From the NCBI RefSeq assembly GCF_024218795.1, contig NZ_CP100400.1:2480001-2544000 (forward strand): a stretch of 64,000 bases of DNA, in the 5' to 3' direction. Numbering within the stretch: position 1 is the stretch's first letter; each line of letters starts with the position of its first letter. Source of the stretch: Halorussus aquaticus (lineage in GTDB: Archaea > Halobacteriota > Halobacteria > Halobacteriales > Haladaptataceae). A model generated the notes under the pieces. That model did no database searches, was not told the origin of the DNA, and was given only the letters and a program-made list of their open reading frames with translations. Below are positions 26,770 to 35,517 of the stretch, piece after piece. A program made the position numbers and the translations under genes.

Positions 26770-26927
26770 GCCGAATCGCCCTCCCGTCCGATGGCGAGCA
26801 GAGTGATGCCGACCATCACGCTCGTCACCGAGAAGGCCCGTCCCGGGTACTGCGTCGCGAGACCGACCAGATAGCCGACCAGTCCGGCGGCCGTGAACGC
26901 GACGCCAGCCACCAGCGTGGTATTCAT
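26766..26927 (-). CDS. Small 53-aa membrane protein coupled to corA
   Basis: This short frame (ATG 26927, TGA 26766-26768) encodes 53 residues. There are two hydrophobic segments (LVAGVAFTAAGLVGYLVGL and VTSVMVGITLLAI) joined by a short loop, and an acidic C-terminal tail (REGDSA). Its stop overlaps the corA GTG by two bases (GTGA), so both should be translated from one mRNA. No family is recognised. The coupling suggests a partner or regulator of the CorA channel, or a generic small membrane protein. Support comes from two clean helices and the exact overlap, not from homology. Confidence 0.7.
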   Translation of the reverse strand: MNTTLVAGVAFTAAGLVGYLVGLATQYPGRAFSVTSVMVGITLLAIGREGDSA

Positions 26928-26991
26928 AGGATTCAGTGAGACACCGGACCGAGAAAAGCGTTGCCAGACGGTCCACGCGACCCGTGTCGCG

Positions 26992-27630
26992 TTACTCGCC
27001 GTGTTGGACGCCGCGGAGGAGTCGAGTCACCGCGTCGCTCTGTCCGGGGAGTTTCTGGGGGTAGACCGCGAGCGCGACCACGAAGTCGCCCTCGTGTTTC
27101 ACCTTCGTGACGTGGACGTAGGCGTCGAACTCGACGCCCGTGGCGGTCGTCACGGTGGCCTCGAACTTCGTGACCTTCGTGGATGTCCCCAACATCGTCC
27201 GGTTCTGTGCGCCGACTTCCCGAACGTTGTTCACGCTCCGCAGTTGGGTAGTGAACTGCTGGGCCAACTGGCGGTTGTCGTACTTCGCCAGCGGGTTGAA
27301 CGACTTGCCGAGGACCTCGACCTGCGGACTGGAGAACGTGACGAAGACCGCGGCCTTCTGCTCGCCGACGCCCGGAAGGCCGACCGTCTTGTGGTACTCC
27401 GAAATCCAGTTGGTCACTTCGACCTCCTTGCTCTGGCCCGCCGCCGAGACCGTTCGGGAGAGTTTCATCTTCTCGGTGCTGTTGTGTTCGTACCCCGTCT
27501 CTTCGAGGGCGGCGTCGCTGACCGTCGCCTCCGACGCCGAGAACGTGACCGGTCCCGAGAGGAACCCGGTACAGCCACTGGAGACGACGAGTACGGCGAC
27601 CAAGACGCCAGCCACTACTCTGCGTGCCAT
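26992..27630 (-). CDS. DUF6517 family lipoprotein
   Basis: This 212-aa precursor has an N-terminal signal with lipobox VVSSGC (Cys ~20). The mature domain matches the haloarchaeal DUF6517 family: FSASEATVSDAALEETGY, EVTNWISEYHKT, LGKSFNPLAKYDNRQLAQQF and FDAYVHVTKVKHEGDFVVAL. The protein should be tethered to the outer face of the cytoplasmic membrane. Its biochemical role is unknown. It lies 64 nt before the small membrane ORF and corA on the same strand, so a common transcript with them is possible. Confidence 0.85.
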   Translation of the reverse strand: MARRVVAGVLVAVLVVSSGCTGFLSGPVTFSASEATVSDAALEETGYEHNSTEKMKLSRTVSAAGQSKEVEVTNWISEYHKTVGLPGVGEQKAAVFVTFSSPQVEVLGKSFNPLAKYDNRQLAQQFTTQLRSVNNVREVGAQNRTMLGTSTKVTKFEATVTTATGVEFDAYVHVTKVKHEGDFVVALAVYPQKLPGQSDAVTRLLRGVQHGE

Positions 27631-27828
27631 GTACTCGCCGAGTTGACGGGCAGGGGTTATGAACCTCGTGGCTCGCGGCAGTTCCTGTCAGAGGAGTCGG
27701 AACGCAGCGAATTTCGGGTCTGACACGCGCTCTGTCGGCGTGCGGCGAATCGTTCCGTCGGCGGTCTCCAAAAAGACTATAACCCGTCCTCGAAAGACGG
27801 TGAACGAGACGTGATTGGGGGAGAACCA

Positions 27829-28074
27829 GTGAACAACGGGGTGTCAGACGACCAAGACCTGTTCTTGCAGATGGCGAGCGAGTTCCCGGTTCGGACCGGT
27901 ATCTACACGTTCGGTCTTCCGGTGTTCGCGCTGCTGCAGTTGATAAACGGGTTCGTCCACGAGGGGTCGCTCGGCTACATCGGTCTGTTCGCCGTGCTGA
28001 TGGTCGCCTTCTCGGTGAAACTCACGCGGTATCAAATCGCGGTGTATCGTCGGCAAAAAGTCGCCAACTGGTAG
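27829..28074 (+). CDS. Small membrane protein of unknown function
   Basis: The product is ~81 aa from GTG 27829. An acidic N-terminus (DDQDLFLQMASEFPV) precedes two transmembrane segments (YTFGLPVFALLQLINGFV and LGYIGLFAVLMVAFSV). The basic tail (KLTRYQIAVYRRQKVANW) indicates cytoplasmic ends. GGGGGAG (27817-27823) lies 6-12 nt before this start and could be a ribosome-binding site. GTG 27811 would add six residues, and 27841 is also possible. No family is recognised. The gene ends 40 nt from the convergent SPW-repeat gene. Confidence 0.65.
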   Translation: MNNGVSDDQDLFLQMASEFPVRTGIYTFGLPVFALLQLINGFVHEGSLGYIGLFAVLMVAFSVKLTRYQIAVYRRQKVANW

Positions 28075-28114
28075 CGCGAGACGAACGACGGTGTGAACGT
28101 GGGGTCCGCCTGCA

Positions 28115-28582
28115 TCACGTTCCGCGTCCGAGTCGCTGGGCTTCTCGCTTCTGGTCGCGTGCCGCGTACGCGCTGAACGCACCGACGACCAGCGCGATGA
28201 GGCCCACGACGATGTCGTTCCAGAACGCGGCGTCGTTCACTGCCTCGGTGGCCCCGCCGCCGGCACCGAACAGGAACGGCGCTGCCACGAGCCACAGTCC
28301 GAGGAGCGCGGCGATCGCTGCGGCACCGACACTTCCGACTCGGTCGCTCCCGCGCCGCGAGTAGTTGTACGCCCCCACGGCGAGCAGGAGTGCGCCGACG
28401 ATGACGTCGTTCCAGAACTGCGACGCGACGATGTCGAACAGGAAGGCCTCCGCGAGCATCCACACCCCGAGTAGGGCGATGATGCCCGAGAGCCACTTCC
28501 CGCGTTCGTGCGGATTGGGGTCGATATCTCTGTCGACCTCTTCGTCCATCTCGTATTCGGCGTCAGTGTCGCGGTTGCTCAT
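28115..28582 (-). CDS. SPW-repeat membrane protein
   Basis: This 155-aa protein has an acidic N-terminal tail (~35 residues) and four transmembrane helices in two repeats. Each repeat pairs a helix with a W-N-D motif (SQFWNDVIVGALLLAVG and AAFWNDIVVGLIALVVG). This is the signature of the SPW repeat family of bacterial and archaeal membrane proteins, whose function is unknown. A short cytoplasmic tail (RDQKREAQRLGRGT) ends the protein. It is divergent from the PRC-barrel protein gene, with a 220-nt spacer. Confidence 0.85.
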   Translation of the reverse strand: MSNRDTDAEYEMDEEVDRDIDPNPHERGKWLSGIIALLGVWMLAEAFLFDIVASQFWNDVIVGALLLAVGAYNYSRRGSDRVGSVGAAAIAALLGLWLVAAPFLFGAGGGATEAVNDAAFWNDIVVGLIALVVGAFSAYAARDQKREAQRLGRGT

Positions 28583-28802
28583 CGTTTCTCCCCCGTGTCG
28601 TCGTAGGGTCGTGGGTTCAAAGAGTCTGCTGGCCCCGTTCTCGAAGCGTTACATGTAGGACCGGGTACTATCTCCGAGAAGCGCAAAACGCGTCGTTTCA
28701 GCGCCCTGAATCGAGACCATCACGTCGTCCGCCGGGGATACGGAACCCACGGCCATTCTGCTTAACCTCGCAGAGACCCCAACTGTGGACGGGGGAGTAC
28801 TT

Positions 28803-30155
28803 ATGGCGAATTCGAGATTGACAGTAGACCGCGACGAGATAGAGACGTGGGCCGACGAACACGACGCGGTACCGGTCCGCGAGGGCGACGAGATACGACT
28901 CGTCCCCGAAGACGAGATGATGGGAGACCACGAGCGTCTCGACTGGGAGGCGTTCCACCGGGAGGTAGACGAAAGCGACCGCGTCGTGACCTATCACGGC
29001 GACGCGGGAGACCGCCAACTGTTCGAGGTGACCCACCGCGACGACGCGCTCGAACGCGTGACGGCCGAGTCCGAGGAACTCGACCGCGACGAGGCCGAGC
29101 AGCGACTGATAGAGGGCGAGACGATAACCGGAACGGTCACCGAGACGACGGTCGTCGAGGAGACCATCGTCGAGAAGGCCACCCTCGAAAGCAAAGTCGT
29201 CGACCGAGAGACCATCGAGCGGAACGTGGTGGACGTCGAACTGATGGACCGCGAGTGCCAGACCTGCGACATCACCACCGAGGACGCCGACTTCGACTAC
29301 CTCGGGACGTACGGGAGCGACCGGTTCGTCGCCGACGACGTGACGACGATGGAGGCGGGGCGGGGCGACGAGTACCCGTTCGACGTCACCGTGGAGGTCC
29401 GCGAGGACTGGGCGGTCACGATAGAGGACGTCGACCGCTACACCGTCGAGACGCACATCACCGACGTGGACGTCACCGAGACCGACGAGGTAGAGTCGCG
29501 GGACCTCGAAGCCCGAATCGACGTGGAGTCCGTCCACCGACAACTGCTCGACAGCGACGTCATCGACTTCGACAGTGGCCTGGACGAGGGCGAGGTAGTC
29601 GATACCGAATCGTACGACATCGACAGCGAGTTCACGGACGACGACATCCTCACCACGTATCTCACCTCGCGGCGACGGTTCGAGCGCGAACTCTCGGACC
29701 GGACTCGACTCACGACCGACGTCGTCGAGGGCGAACTCCTCGACCGCGAGATGGTGCGGGAAGAGGACATCGAGGCGGGTCTCGCCGAGCGCGACGCGTA
29801 CGATACGGAAACAGTCACCGAGACGGAAACGGTCACCGAGACCGACACGGAAGTCGAGACCGACACCGAAATCGGGACCGACGAGGAGTTCCGGGTCGTA
29901 CCGGAGGAGAGCGACGAGGGCAAACCCGTCGTCAACGCCCACGGTGACCAGATAGGGGAGGTCGTGGAGGCCAAGGACGGCGTCGCCTACGTCGATCCGC
30001 ATCCGAGTCTCACCGAGAAAATCATGGCGCGACTCGGGGCCGACGAGGACGACGACGACTACCGCCTCCGCGAGGACACGATCGAACGCATCACCGACGA
30101 CGAAATCGTGGTCACGACCGGCGTGATGGACGAAGAACTCGACGACAGCAGGTAG
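28803..30155 (+). CDS. Acidic PRC-barrel domain protein
   Basis: This 450-aa soluble protein is very rich in Asp, Glu, Thr and Val. Much of residues ~90-330 is built from short degenerate units of the type VxDRETIERNVVDVELMDRE, alternating beta strands and acidic turns. A run of alternating Glu-Thr repeats (TVTETETVTETDTEVETD) follows. The last ~80 residues (VVNAHGDQIGEVVEAKDGVA, then IERITDDEIVVTTG) look like a PRC-barrel, a small beta-barrel used for binding RNA or protein partners. No signal peptide or helix is visible, so it should be cytoplasmic. Start 28803 was chosen over 28785 because it opens with the usual MANSRLTVDRDE. Confidence 0.72.
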   Translation: MANSRLTVDRDEIETWADEHDAVPVREGDEIRLVPEDEMMGDHERLDWEAFHREVDESDRVVTYHGDAGDRQLFEVTHRDDALERVTAESEELDRDEAEQRLIEGETITGTVTETTVVEETIVEKATLESKVVDRETIERNVVDVELMDRECQTCDITTEDADFDYLGTYGSDRFVADDVTTMEAGRGDEYPFDVTVEVREDWAVTIEDVDRYTVETHITDVDVTETDEVESRDLEARIDVESVHRQLLDSDVIDFDSGLDEGEVVDTESYDIDSEFTDDDILTTYLTSRRRFERELSDRTRLTTDVVEGELLDREMVREEDIEAGLAERDAYDTETVTETETVTETDTEVETDTEIGTDEEFRVVPEESDEGKPVVNAHGDQIGEVVEAKDGVAYVDPHPSLTEKIMARLGADEDDDDYRLREDTIERITDDEIVVTTGVMDEELDDSR

Positions 30156-30284
30156 TCCCGTAGTTCACCTCTCGTTCTACCGCTTTCGAGTGCCCGCACT
30201 CGTTCGAGTGCCAAATCCGTCCGGTTTCCCAAGTCGAGCGGACGGTGTCACTGCGGGCAGAATCCGACCCTCACAGCGACCGGA

Positions 30285-31733
30285 TTACTCCACGCGGAAC
30301 TCGGGTCCCGAATCGGTGTCCTGCACTTCGACGCCCAGCGCTTCGAGTTCGTCGCGGAGGTCGTCGGCCCGCTCGTAGTTGCCCGACTCGCGTTCGCGTT
30401 CGCGCAGGTCGAGGACGAGTTCCACAACTTCGCCGAGCAGTTCGACGTTCCCCTCGCCGTCGCCCGTCAGCGCCAACCCGAGAACGCCCTCGCCGAACGC
30501 CTCGAAGGTCTCGACGGCGACGCGGAGCGCCCGGTAGTCGTACTCCTCGCGGGAATCGACGTGCCTGTTGACCGCGCTGACGAGTTCCAGCAGCGCCGTG
30601 ATGGCCTCGCGTGTGTTGAAGTCGTCGTTCATCGCGGCCTCGAACTCCTCGCGGGTCGCAGCCACGGCGTCCCGCAGGTCCGCATCCTCGACTTTCGTCC
30701 GGGCGGCCGCGCTGTCGGCGGTTTCGACCGCCCGCTCGTAGCCCCGTTCCAGTCGCTCCCAGCGCTCGACCGCCTCGTCCAGCGTCTCCTCGCTGTAGGT
30801 CTGGCGGTTGTTGTACGCGGTCGAGAGCAGGAACATCCGGATGGCGTCTGCGCCGAACTCCGAGACGGCGTTGCGGACCGTGAAGTAGTTCTGGAGCGAC
30901 GAGGACATCTTCTCGCCGCCGGTCTCCAGCAGGCGGACGTGGAGCCAGTAGTTGACGAACTGCCGGTCGGTCGCGGCCTCGCTCTGGGCGATCTCGTTCT
31001 CGTGGTGGGGGAAGACGAGGTCCTGCCCGCCGACGTGGAGGTCGAGCGTCTCGCCGAGGTGGCTCATGCTCATCGCCGAACACTCGATGTGCCACCCGGG
31101 ACGCCCCTCGCCCCACGGCGAGTCCCACGTCTGGCCGCCAGACTCGGCCTCGTCCGGATGCGCTTCCCCGGCCTTCCAGAGCGCGAAGTCGGCGGCGTTG
31201 CGCTTCTCGGACAGTTCGTCCTCTTCGCCTTGGGCCTCCATCTCGTCGACGTTCTGGTTCGAGAGTTTGCCGTACTCCTCGAACTCGGTCACGTCGAAGT
31301 AGACCGACCCGTTCGACTCGTAGGCGTAGCCCTTCTCGACGAGCGTCTCCACGAGGTCGATTATCTCGGGGACGTGTTCGCTGACGCGGGGGTAGACCTC
31401 CGCGCGCTTGAGATTGAGCGACCGCATGTCCGCGATGACCTCGGAGACGAAGTGGCGGGCCACCTCGCTCTCGCTGTCGCCCAGTCCCTCCTCGCCGACG
31501 CGCGCGACGATCTTCTCGTTCACGTCGGTGAAGTTCTCGACGTGGCGCGCGTCGTAGCCGAGGTGTTCGAGCCACCGATGCATCACGTCGACGTGGACCC
31601 ACGACCGGGCGTGCCCGAGGTGGGCGAAGTCCGAGACCGTGAGTCCGCAGTAGTAGAGGAGGACGGAGTCGGGATCCTGCGGTTCGAACGGTTCCGGCTC
31701 CCCGGTGAGGGTGTTCGTCACTTGGAGCGTCAT
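30285..31733 (-). CDS. cysS: Cysteine--tRNA ligase (CysS)
   Basis: This 482-aa class I aminoacyl-tRNA synthetase charges tRNA-Cys. Visible motifs are the zinc-ligand Cys29 in LYYCGLTVSD, the HIGH box as HLGH (38-41), WHIECSAMS and HHENEIAQSEA (further zinc ligands), and EKMSSSLQNY (KMSKS loop, ~275). A helical anticodon-binding domain (AMNDDFNTREAITALLELVS) and a C-terminal part ending ALGVEVQDTDSGPEFRVE follow. The length is normal for the family. It is transcribed alone. Confidence 0.97.
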   Translation of the reverse strand: MTLQVTNTLTGEPEPFEPQDPDSVLLYYCGLTVSDFAHLGHARSWVHVDVMHRWLEHLGYDARHVENFTDVNEKIVARVGEEGLGDSESEVARHFVSEVIADMRSLNLKRAEVYPRVSEHVPEIIDLVETLVEKGYAYESNGSVYFDVTEFEEYGKLSNQNVDEMEAQGEEDELSEKRNAADFALWKAGEAHPDEAESGGQTWDSPWGEGRPGWHIECSAMSMSHLGETLDLHVGGQDLVFPHHENEIAQSEAATDRQFVNYWLHVRLLETGGEKMSSSLQNYFTVRNAVSEFGADAIRMFLLSTAYNNRQTYSEETLDEAVERWERLERGYERAVETADSAAARTKVEDADLRDAVAATREEFEAAMNDDFNTREAITALLELVSAVNRHVDSREEYDYRALRVAVETFEAFGEGVLGLALTGDGEGNVELLGEVVELVLDLRERERESGNYERADDLRDELEALGVEVQDTDSGPEFRVE

Positions 31734-31825
31734 TGCCGACTAGTAGCCGGAGCGACCGTTTTAAAGCGTCGATAGAAACACTACGCGCCGCTGTCGTCGT
31801 GTTCGAACCCCGCCTCGGCGTCGAG

Positions 31826-32323
31826 TTACTCCGACTCGGGAACCGCGTCCAGCGCGTCCTCGACGACTCGAACCGTATCGGGACCGTCTCGGCGCTCGAC
31901 CGCGAGGACGATTGCGTCGTCGGCGACGCCCGCGGCCCGGACGCCGACGCCCGCCGCGTCCAAGCGCCCGAGGACGTGCGCCAGTGCGCTCGCGTCCGCG
32001 TCGCCCGACGCGACGACGCCGGTCAGCGACCCCTCGCCCGGAGCGAGCGCGGTTCCGCCGACGACGAGCAAGGCGTCGTCCGGGTCGTCGGTTTCACCCA
32101 GTCCGCTCTCCATCGAGACGTGGGCGGTTCGGGCCGCCGTCTCGTAGTCGGGGAGCGAGTCGGCGAACCGCCGGAGCGCAGTCGCGACCGACTCGGCGTC
32201 GCCGTCCACGTCGTCGGTCAGGAAGCGGGCCGCCGCGGTGTAGTTGACGACGCCCGCCCGGAGCGAGGCGAGGAGGAAGGGCCGCCGCCGGACCGCGTCG
32301 CGGGCATCCTCGGCGAGTGACAT
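31826..32323 (-). CDS. Haloarchaeal conserved protein with ACT-like C-terminus
   Basis: This 165-aa protein begins MSLAEDARDAVRRRPFLLAS, followed by an N-terminal helical part (LRAGVVNYTAAARFL). The second half is alpha/beta (DDALLVVGGTALAPGE, ALAHVLGRLDAAGVGVRAAG, DAIVLAVERRDGPDTVRVVE). It resembles a small-molecule-binding ACT-like fold. The pattern recurs in haloarchaea (DUF7523-like; family number not certain). The frame extends upstream to 32425, but that part overlaps the next gene and is not protein-like. It lies downstream of two other small conserved genes on the same strand. Confidence 0.78.
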   Translation of the reverse strand: MSLAEDARDAVRRRPFLLASLRAGVVNYTAAARFLTDDVDGDAESVATALRRFADSLPDYETAARTAHVSMESGLGETDDPDDALLVVGGTALAPGEGSLTGVVASGDADASALAHVLGRLDAAGVGVRAAGVADDAIVLAVERRDGPDTVRVVEDALDAVPESE

Positions 32324-32369
32324 GTGCGAAGTGACGCAGGCGACGAGCAAAAGCGATGCGATAGCGTCC

Positions 32370-32945
32370 CTACCGAGCGAGGAGATAGCCCGCGGCCACG
32401 ACGCTCGCGAGGACGGCCAGCGCACCGAACAGCACCGCCACGCTGTCCGAGAGGGTGGCCGACCCCGCCGCCACCGTGATAGCGAGAACGCCGAGGACGG
32501 CGACCGGCGCGTTCCGGCCGAGCGAGAGGTCGGGCAGTTCGTATCCGTCGTCGGCGTCCTCGTCGTCTTCGTCGCGAACCGGCGCGGCGAGGGTCTCGTC
32601 TACGTCCACGACCTCCTCGCCCTCCTCGGGTTCGACTATCGAGACAGTGACGTAGTCGGTCTCCGCCCCGTGTCCGGTCACGATCTTGACCTGTCCCTCG
32701 ACCGCTCGGGGTCCGTCCGCGACTTCGACGTCCACCTGCTGGGTCGAGTTGGCGTCCACGAAGTGGTTGTTCGCCGGGATGGACGCCACCGACGAGAGCG
32801 CGTCGTCCAGATGCAGGTGGACGTGGACCGGCGCGTCGCCGTTGTGTAACAGAATCGGGAACGAGTCCGCCGTCTCGAACGACGTCCGCGTCTGAATGTC
32901 GTGTAGTCGGTCGTCGTTGAGACGGACGGGGAGACTGTCTGGCAC
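32370..32945 (-). CDS. Haloarchaeal conserved protein, beta domain plus two C-terminal helices
   Basis: This 191-aa protein has an N-terminal beta-sandwich-like part (PVRLNDDRLHDIQ, HVHLHLDDALSSVA, VDVEVADGPRAVEGQVKIVTG). An acidic linker (RDEDDEDADDGYELPDLSLG) leads to two adjacent transmembrane helices at the C-terminus (~140-188). It has no signal peptide, so it is tail-anchored with the beta domain on the cytoplasmic face or, if inverted, outside. It resembles a conserved haloarchaeal family (DUF7524-like), function unknown. It is 46 nt upstream of the 165-aa gene and may share its transcript. Confidence 0.75.
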   Translation of the reverse strand: MPDSLPVRLNDDRLHDIQTRTSFETADSFPILLHNGDAPVHVHLHLDDALSSVASIPANNHFVDANSTQQVDVEVADGPRAVEGQVKIVTGHGAETDYVTVSIVEPEEGEEVVDVDETLAAPVRDEDDEDADDGYELPDLSLGRNAPVAVLGVLAITVAAGSATLSDSVAVLFGALAVLASVVAAGYLLAR

Positions 32946-32972
32946 GCTATCGTCACCTCTAACCGAAGGTAG

Positions 32973-32978
32973 AAAAAA
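32973..32978 (-). terminator. Oligo-T terminator directly after the Trm112-like gene
   Basis: On the minus strand a T6 run follows the TAG stop (32979-32981) without a gap, a typical archaeal transcription end. Confidence 0.45.
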
Positions 32979-33170
32979 CTACGCCTCCACGTCGCGCATG
33001 TCCGGCGGCAGGAGGTTCGGGATGCCGTCCTCGATAGGGTAGGTCTCGCCGCACTCGGTGCAGGTCAGCGTCCCAGTGATGACCTCCTCGTCGTCGGTTT
33101 CGGTGGCGTCGAGTTCGAGTTCCTGCTTGTCCAGCGGACAACAGATGATGTCCATCAGCGACTGCTTCAT
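32979..33170 (-). CDS. Trm112 family zinc-ribbon protein
   Basis: This 63-aa protein matches Trm112: MKQSLMDIICCPLDKQELEL, a beta hairpin, then LTCTECGETYPIEDGIPNLLP. CCPLD near residue 10 and CTEC near residue 40 supply zinc ligands. In eukaryotes and Haloferax, Trm112 binds and activates SAM-dependent methyltransferases that act on tRNA, rRNA and release factor. The start at 33170 gives the family's exact N-terminus; 29 extra residues in frame upstream are not conserved-looking. Confidence 0.9.
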   Translation of the reverse strand: MKQSLMDIICCPLDKQELELDATETDDEEVITGTLTCTECGETYPIEDGIPNLLPPDMRDVEA

Positions 33171-33494
33171 GATAGTGCCTGTGAGTGGGCGGGGCAAAAG
33201 CGTGACGGGTTCGGTGAACGCGGCAGACGAAACTACACGATACTCGAAGTTGTCCATGCGAAAGACCAGAACGCCGAGTAGGGGTATCTGTCTCCTTCGA
33301 CGAGGAATAGAATCGAATCTTTACTGTCGACTCGGAGGTCGTCAATCCGGTAACTGTGGAGAAATAGAAGCTTTGGATGGACGATTTCGCAGGAGTGAGT
33401 CCGCTATCCGATAACCGGCCCCGGATGTCAAATTGTACCCTGAATCAGTTGAGGTATTGTCGCCGCCGTCCACTCGTGACGGCCTGTGAAATCG
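33171..33494. other. Intergenic region, nothing recognised
   Basis: These 324 nt between two minus-strand genes are AT-richer than the genes around them. TAGAATCGAATCTTTACTG-type stretches could hold the promoter of the Trm112-like gene, but no clear box was chosen and no gene is seen. Confidence 0.3.
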
Positions 33495-33728
33495 TCACGC
33501 TTCCTGAAATTCGATTTCTTGTTCGTCGTCCGCGACTTCGTCGGCGAGTCGTTCGGCGAGCAGTCGGGTCGCCGACTCGTGTTCGTCTTTCGGGCGCTGA
33601 ATCTGGTACGGTCCGATTTCGTCCGTTTCGTACTCGTCGAACCTCTCAGGCAGGTCGTGGCGGACCGCGAGGTAATCGTGGGTCTTTGCGAGCAGCGCGT
33701 GAAGGTAGATGAGTTCGACTTTGCGCAT
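33495..33728 (-). CDS. UPF0058 family protein
   Basis: This 77-aa acidic protein begins MRKVELIYLHALLAKTHDYL and continues with DEYETDEIGPYQIQRPKDEH and a C-terminal helix (ATRLLAERLADEVADDE). It fits the archaeal UPF0058 family of small helical proteins with no known function. A second, more typical member lies at 38625-38903. Start 33728 is chosen because the 22 residues in frame before it are Arg-rich and unlike the family. It is downstream of purA on the same strand (164-nt gap). Confidence 0.82.
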   Translation of the reverse strand: MRKVELIYLHALLAKTHDYLAVRHDLPERFDEYETDEIGPYQIQRPKDEHESATRLLAERLADEVADDEQEIEFQEA

Positions 33729-33872
33729 AGGTGCGCGAGAGGCGTAGCCGTGGGTTCGGCGTGGCCATCGCTCTCCAGTTCGCACGCCGCGCAACGACTA
33801 GCCTTCGGTACCAGTATGCCTCCGAACGGTCTTAAGCCTGACCGCCGACGCGTTCGTAGGTGTCTAGAAGGC

Positions 33873-33878
33873 AAAAAA
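33873..33878 (-). terminator. Oligo-T terminator after purA
   Basis: On the minus strand T6 lies 14 nt after the purA stop, just before the region holding the promoter of the UPF0058 gene. Confidence 0.45.
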
Positions 33879-33892
33879 GTCGCTCTCCGTCG

Positions 33893-35257
33893 TTATTCGA
33901 GTGGGTTCTCCACCACGACGGTCTCCTCGCGGCCCGGCCCGACGCCGACCGCGTAGATGTCGGCGTCGAGTTCGTCGCTGACGTACTCGAGGTACGTCCG
34001 GGCGTTCTCCGGAATGGCGTCGTACCCTTCCTCGGCGACGTGACTCCAGTCCACGTCCTCCCACCCGTCGAACGTCCGGTAGTTGGGTTCGCAGTCGGCC
34101 CACCGCTCGGTGGTGGCGGGAACGGTGTCTCTCTCGTCGCCGTCGAGGTCGTAGCTGTGGGCGGCCTTCACTTCGTCGAGACCGGACAGCACGTCGATGT
34201 GGTTGACGGCGAGTCCCGTGAAACCGTTCGTGCGCGCCGAGTGGCGAAGCATCGGCACGTCCAGCCACCCGACGCGGCGGGGGCGGCCGGTGACGGTGCC
34301 GTACTCGCCGCCCTCTTCGCGGATGTACTCGGCGAGTTCCTCGTTCTCGCCCTCGCCCTGTTCGTCGTAGCCGGGGGTGTCACCCTCGACGCCGCCGAGT
34401 TCGGTCGGGAGCGGCCCGCTCCCGACGCGAGTGAGGTACGCCTTGACGATGCCGACGATGTCGCCGCCGCCGACGACGCCGGGGCTGAGACCGGTCCCGG
34501 TGGCGGCCCCGCCCGCCGTGGGATTCGAGGACGTGACGTAGGGGTAGTTCCCGTGGTCGATGTCGATGAGGGTGCCCTGCGCGCCCTCGAACATCAACTG
34601 GTCGCCGGACTCGATGCGGTCGGTGAGGAACTCGCCGGAATCGACGGTCATTTCCTCGTCCGCCAAACGCTCGCCGTAGCGCTTGTACTCCTCGTAGAGG
34701 CTGGCGATGTCGAACTCCTCGCCGGTCTCGACGCCGAACACGTCCTCGGCGAGTCGCTGTTTCTGCGGGACGACGTACTCCAACTTCTCTCGGAGCAGTT
34801 CGGGGTCGAGCAGGTCGCCCACGCGGATGCCGCGCCGACCCGCCTTGTCCTCGTAGGTCGGGCCGATACCCCGGCCGGTCGTTCCGACCTCTTGGTCGGA
34901 CTCGCTCTTGACGTCCTCCTCGATGCCGTCCAGCACGCGGTGGTACGGGAGGATGACGTGTGCGCGCTGGGCCACGCGCACGTCGGGGTCGAGACCCCGT
35001 TCTCGCAGGTCGTCTATCTCCTCGAACAGCGTCGCGGGATTGACGACGCACCCGTTGCCGAGGACGCCGACCTTCCCGCGGACTGCACCGCTCGGAACGA
35101 GCGAGAGTTTGTACTCGGTGCCGTCCTCGACGACGGTGTGGCCAGCGTTGTCTCCGCCCTGATAGCGGGCGACCACGTCGACGGCGTCGCCCCAGAGGTC
35201 CACGACGCCGCCCTTTCCCTCGTCGCCGAGTTGCGAACCGACGATGGTTACGGTCAT
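33893..35257 (-). CDS. purA: Adenylosuccinate synthetase (PurA)
   Basis: PurA joins IMP and aspartate with GTP to form adenylosuccinate, the first step from IMP to AMP. The 454-aa protein has the phosphate loop GSQLGDEGKGG (8-17) and YQGGDNAGHTVV, the IMP-binding region. TTGRGIGPTYEDKAGRRGIR and FEGAQGTLIDIDHGNYPYVT (aspartate/IMP contacts) follow, then TGRPRRVGWLDVPMLRHS. Length and motif order are normal. The start at 35257 (MTVTIVGSQLGDEGKG) is the family start; an upstream extension to 35320 lacks conservation. Its promoter lies in the 260-nt divergent spacer shared with the wHTH gene. Confidence 0.97.
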   Translation of the reverse strand: MTVTIVGSQLGDEGKGGVVDLWGDAVDVVARYQGGDNAGHTVVEDGTEYKLSLVPSGAVRGKVGVLGNGCVVNPATLFEEIDDLRERGLDPDVRVAQRAHVILPYHRVLDGIEEDVKSESDQEVGTTGRGIGPTYEDKAGRRGIRVGDLLDPELLREKLEYVVPQKQRLAEDVFGVETGEEFDIASLYEEYKRYGERLADEEMTVDSGEFLTDRIESGDQLMFEGAQGTLIDIDHGNYPYVTSSNPTAGGAATGTGLSPGVVGGGDIVGIVKAYLTRVGSGPLPTELGGVEGDTPGYDEQGEGENEELAEYIREEGGEYGTVTGRPRRVGWLDVPMLRHSARTNGFTGLAVNHIDVLSGLDEVKAAHSYDLDGDERDTVPATTERWADCEPNYRTFDGWEDVDWSHVAEEGYDAIPENARTYLEYVSDELDADIYAVGVGPGREETVVVENPLE

Positions 35258-35481
35258 TACGCGGAACGGTTGTCGGCCATTCGGTAAACCGATTACGGTC
35301 CCTCCGCCATCTTTACCCACGTACGTGGATAGAAACGGTTATTCGGTGCCGGAAAGACACAGTATCGAGTACATCCGTACTTCTCGCGGACCGACAACGC
35401 TATATGACTCGACGCCAGACCTGTTAACTACTCGCACCAGACTGCGACGAGTCGGTCGTCTCCCAGTCCGGACGGACAGCA

Positions 35482-35493
35482 ACTTTTAAAAGT
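35482..35493 (+). promoter_or_regulatory. Palindromic TATA box of the wHTH gene
   Basis: ACTTTTAAAAGT is a perfect 12-bp palindrome centred ~30 nt before ATG 35518, so it is both the likely TATA box and a possible operator. Confidence 0.45.
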
Positions 35494-35517
35494 CTCTAAG
35501 ACAAGTTAACACGTGCC

